From NCBI GenBank assembly GCA_016720465.1, contig JADKKO010000004.1, positions 434,001 through 498,000 of the forward strand: a stretch of 64,000 nucleotides of DNA, given 5' to 3'. The notes beneath the pieces were generated by a model, which saw nothing but the letters and a program-made list of their open reading frames with translations, was not told where the DNA came from and ran no database searches. Source of the DNA: Holophagaceae bacterium (GTDB lineage: Bacteria > Acidobacteriota > Holophagae > Holophagales > Holophagaceae). Below are positions 63,117 through 64,000 of the stretch, piece by piece; the stretch's first letter is position 1, and each line of letters starts with the position of its first letter. Both the position numbers and the translations under genes were made by a program.

Positions 63117-64000
63117 ATGAAAAACCGAAACCTAGTGATCTTCGTGGTTCTGAGCATGGGCCTGTTGTTGGGCTATAGCTACTTGGTCGGGATGCTCTAT
63201 CCGCCCAAACCCAACGCCCATGCGCCGGTCCCGCCCGCCGCCGCGACTCCGGCACCCGCCGCGGCCGCAGCGCCAGTGTCCGCCGCTACCCCGCAAGCCG
63301 CACCGGCAACCCCGCAACCCCCGCCGGCAGCCCTGAACGCGGCCACCCACACGGTGAAGACCTCCCAGTTGAGCCTGGTCTGGCGCATTGAAGATGGGGC
63401 CCTGGTCCAGGCCACCTGGAACGACGGCACCCGGTTTTTCAACGAGGCCGAGAAAAATGAGAAGGGCGAAGAGATCTCCAAGGCCTTCCCGGGCATCGGC
63501 GGCGTGCTCCACACCCAGTTCCAACAGGTGGTCGAGGAGCGCACCCCCAATGGGCTGAAGGTCCACTTCCAGAACGCGGAAGGGGACCACCTCGTCTACG
63601 CCATTCCCGACAAAGGCTACGCCATCGAGGTGGGCTGGACCACCAAGCGGGGCACCCACCTGGATCTCATCCACAGGCCCACCAACGAAAAAGAGGCCCA
63701 ATCCCTGGGCCGGGTCTTCACCCTCCAGGAAAAGGGAATCACGGCGGTGGCCTGGGCCGATGTCCTGAAAGACCCCTTCTTCAGCTTTCTCGGATTCAAG
63801 CGCAAGGAAATGCCTCCGGCCGCGAGCCTCGTTGGAATGGACGCCGGCCTCGACCAGGGCGCCACGGCCCAGCGCATCCACTACTTCGCGGCCCTTTGGG
63901 ACGTGAGCCCGCACACGACCGAGCGCGATGACCGGGGCTACCACCTGGCCCCGGACAAGAACGGCAACCTGACGGCCAGGCTCTACCTGGGGCCCAAGGA
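63117..64000 (+). CDS. yidC: Membrane protein insertase YidC (3' partial)
   Basis: Starts with an N-terminal membrane anchor (LVIFVVLSMGLLLGYSYLVG), a Pro/Ala linker (about 35-75), and the large periplasmic beta domain (THTVKTSQLSLVWRIEDGAL; VFTLQEKGITAVAWADVL) of the Gram-negative-type YidC. The insertase core lies beyond the window end. Starts 6 nt after the rnpA stop; the usual yidD gene between them is absent. Confidence 0.9.
   Translation, partial: MKNRNLVIFVVLSMGLLLGYSYLVGMLYPPKPNAHAPVPPAAATPAPAAAAAPVSAATPQAAPATPQPPPAALNAATHTVKTSQLSLVWRIEDGALVQATWNDGTRFFNEAEKNEKGEEISKAFPGIGGVLHTQFQQVVEERTPNGLKVHFQNAEGDHLVYAIPDKGYAIEVGWTTKRGTHLDLIHRPTNEKEAQSLGRVFTLQEKGITAVAWADVLKDPFFSFLGFKRKEMPPAASLVGMDAGLDQGATAQRIHYFAALWDVSPHTTERDDRGYHLAPDKNGNLTARLYLGPK

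Overview
The window looks like a chromosomal segment around the replication origin of a GC-rich Gram-negative bacterium, most likely a member of the Acidobacteriota (Geothrix/Holophaga-like). This assignment is inference from gene content: outer-membrane-type proteins, a LolA-like carrier, a DUF5916 protein, ThyX, and a sensor fused to a Ser/Thr kinase. No rRNA is present to confirm it. Several simple-repeat indels and three implausible poly-G tracts suggest a draft or metagenome-derived assembly.

Layout. 0-5.3 kb: the end of a DUF5916 outer-membrane-type protein, lipA, and a three-gene RiPP-type operon of the HvfABC/bufferin kind (exported Cys-Gly repeat precursor, MNIO/DUF692 enzyme, DUF2063 partner). 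5.6-23.6 kb: mostly housekeeping and envelope genes. These include a KimA-like APC permease, a LolA-like/FHA/TPR operon, an MBL hydrolase, GNAT and CPBP proteins, a GT41-type TPR glycosyltransferase flanked by two paralogous 202-residue TPR proteins, a carboxyltransferase, transaldolase with an exported HIT protein, thyX, and a PilZ protein. A 267-bp MITE-like element lies at 13.2 kb.

23.7-38.2 kb: a coherent plus-strand cluster matching the anaerobic purine/urate degradation locus known from E. coli and gut anaerobes: a selenium-dependent XDH-type hydroxylase (xdhD), ygeY, ygfK, a threonine-synthase-like PLP enzyme, a hydantoinase (hyuA-like), ygeW, a second PLP lyase in the ygeX position, and ssnA. 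The expected chemistry is reduction and opening of the purine, amidohydrolysis, carbamoyl transfer, and ammonia release from a diaminopropionate-like intermediate. A second molybdenum hydroxylase in separate subunits (Mo, 2Fe-2S, FAD) follows on the minus strand at 40.3-43.9 kb, next to an RpiR-type regulator that is split by a frameshift.

44-54 kb: a NapG-like ferredoxin, a semialdehyde-dehydrogenase-like protein lacking the catalytic Cys, purB, a large propeller/Y_Y_Y/GAF sensor fused to a Ser/Thr kinase, glyA, an M28 peptidase and a GGCT-like protein. 54-64 kb: the origin region, in plus-strand coordinate order gyrA, gyrB, dnaN, dnaA (all minus) then rpmH, rnpA, yidC (plus). Two parS-like palindromes and one DnaA-box-like site support its origin-proximal position. 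I saw no tRNA, rRNA, CRISPR array or transposase gene.
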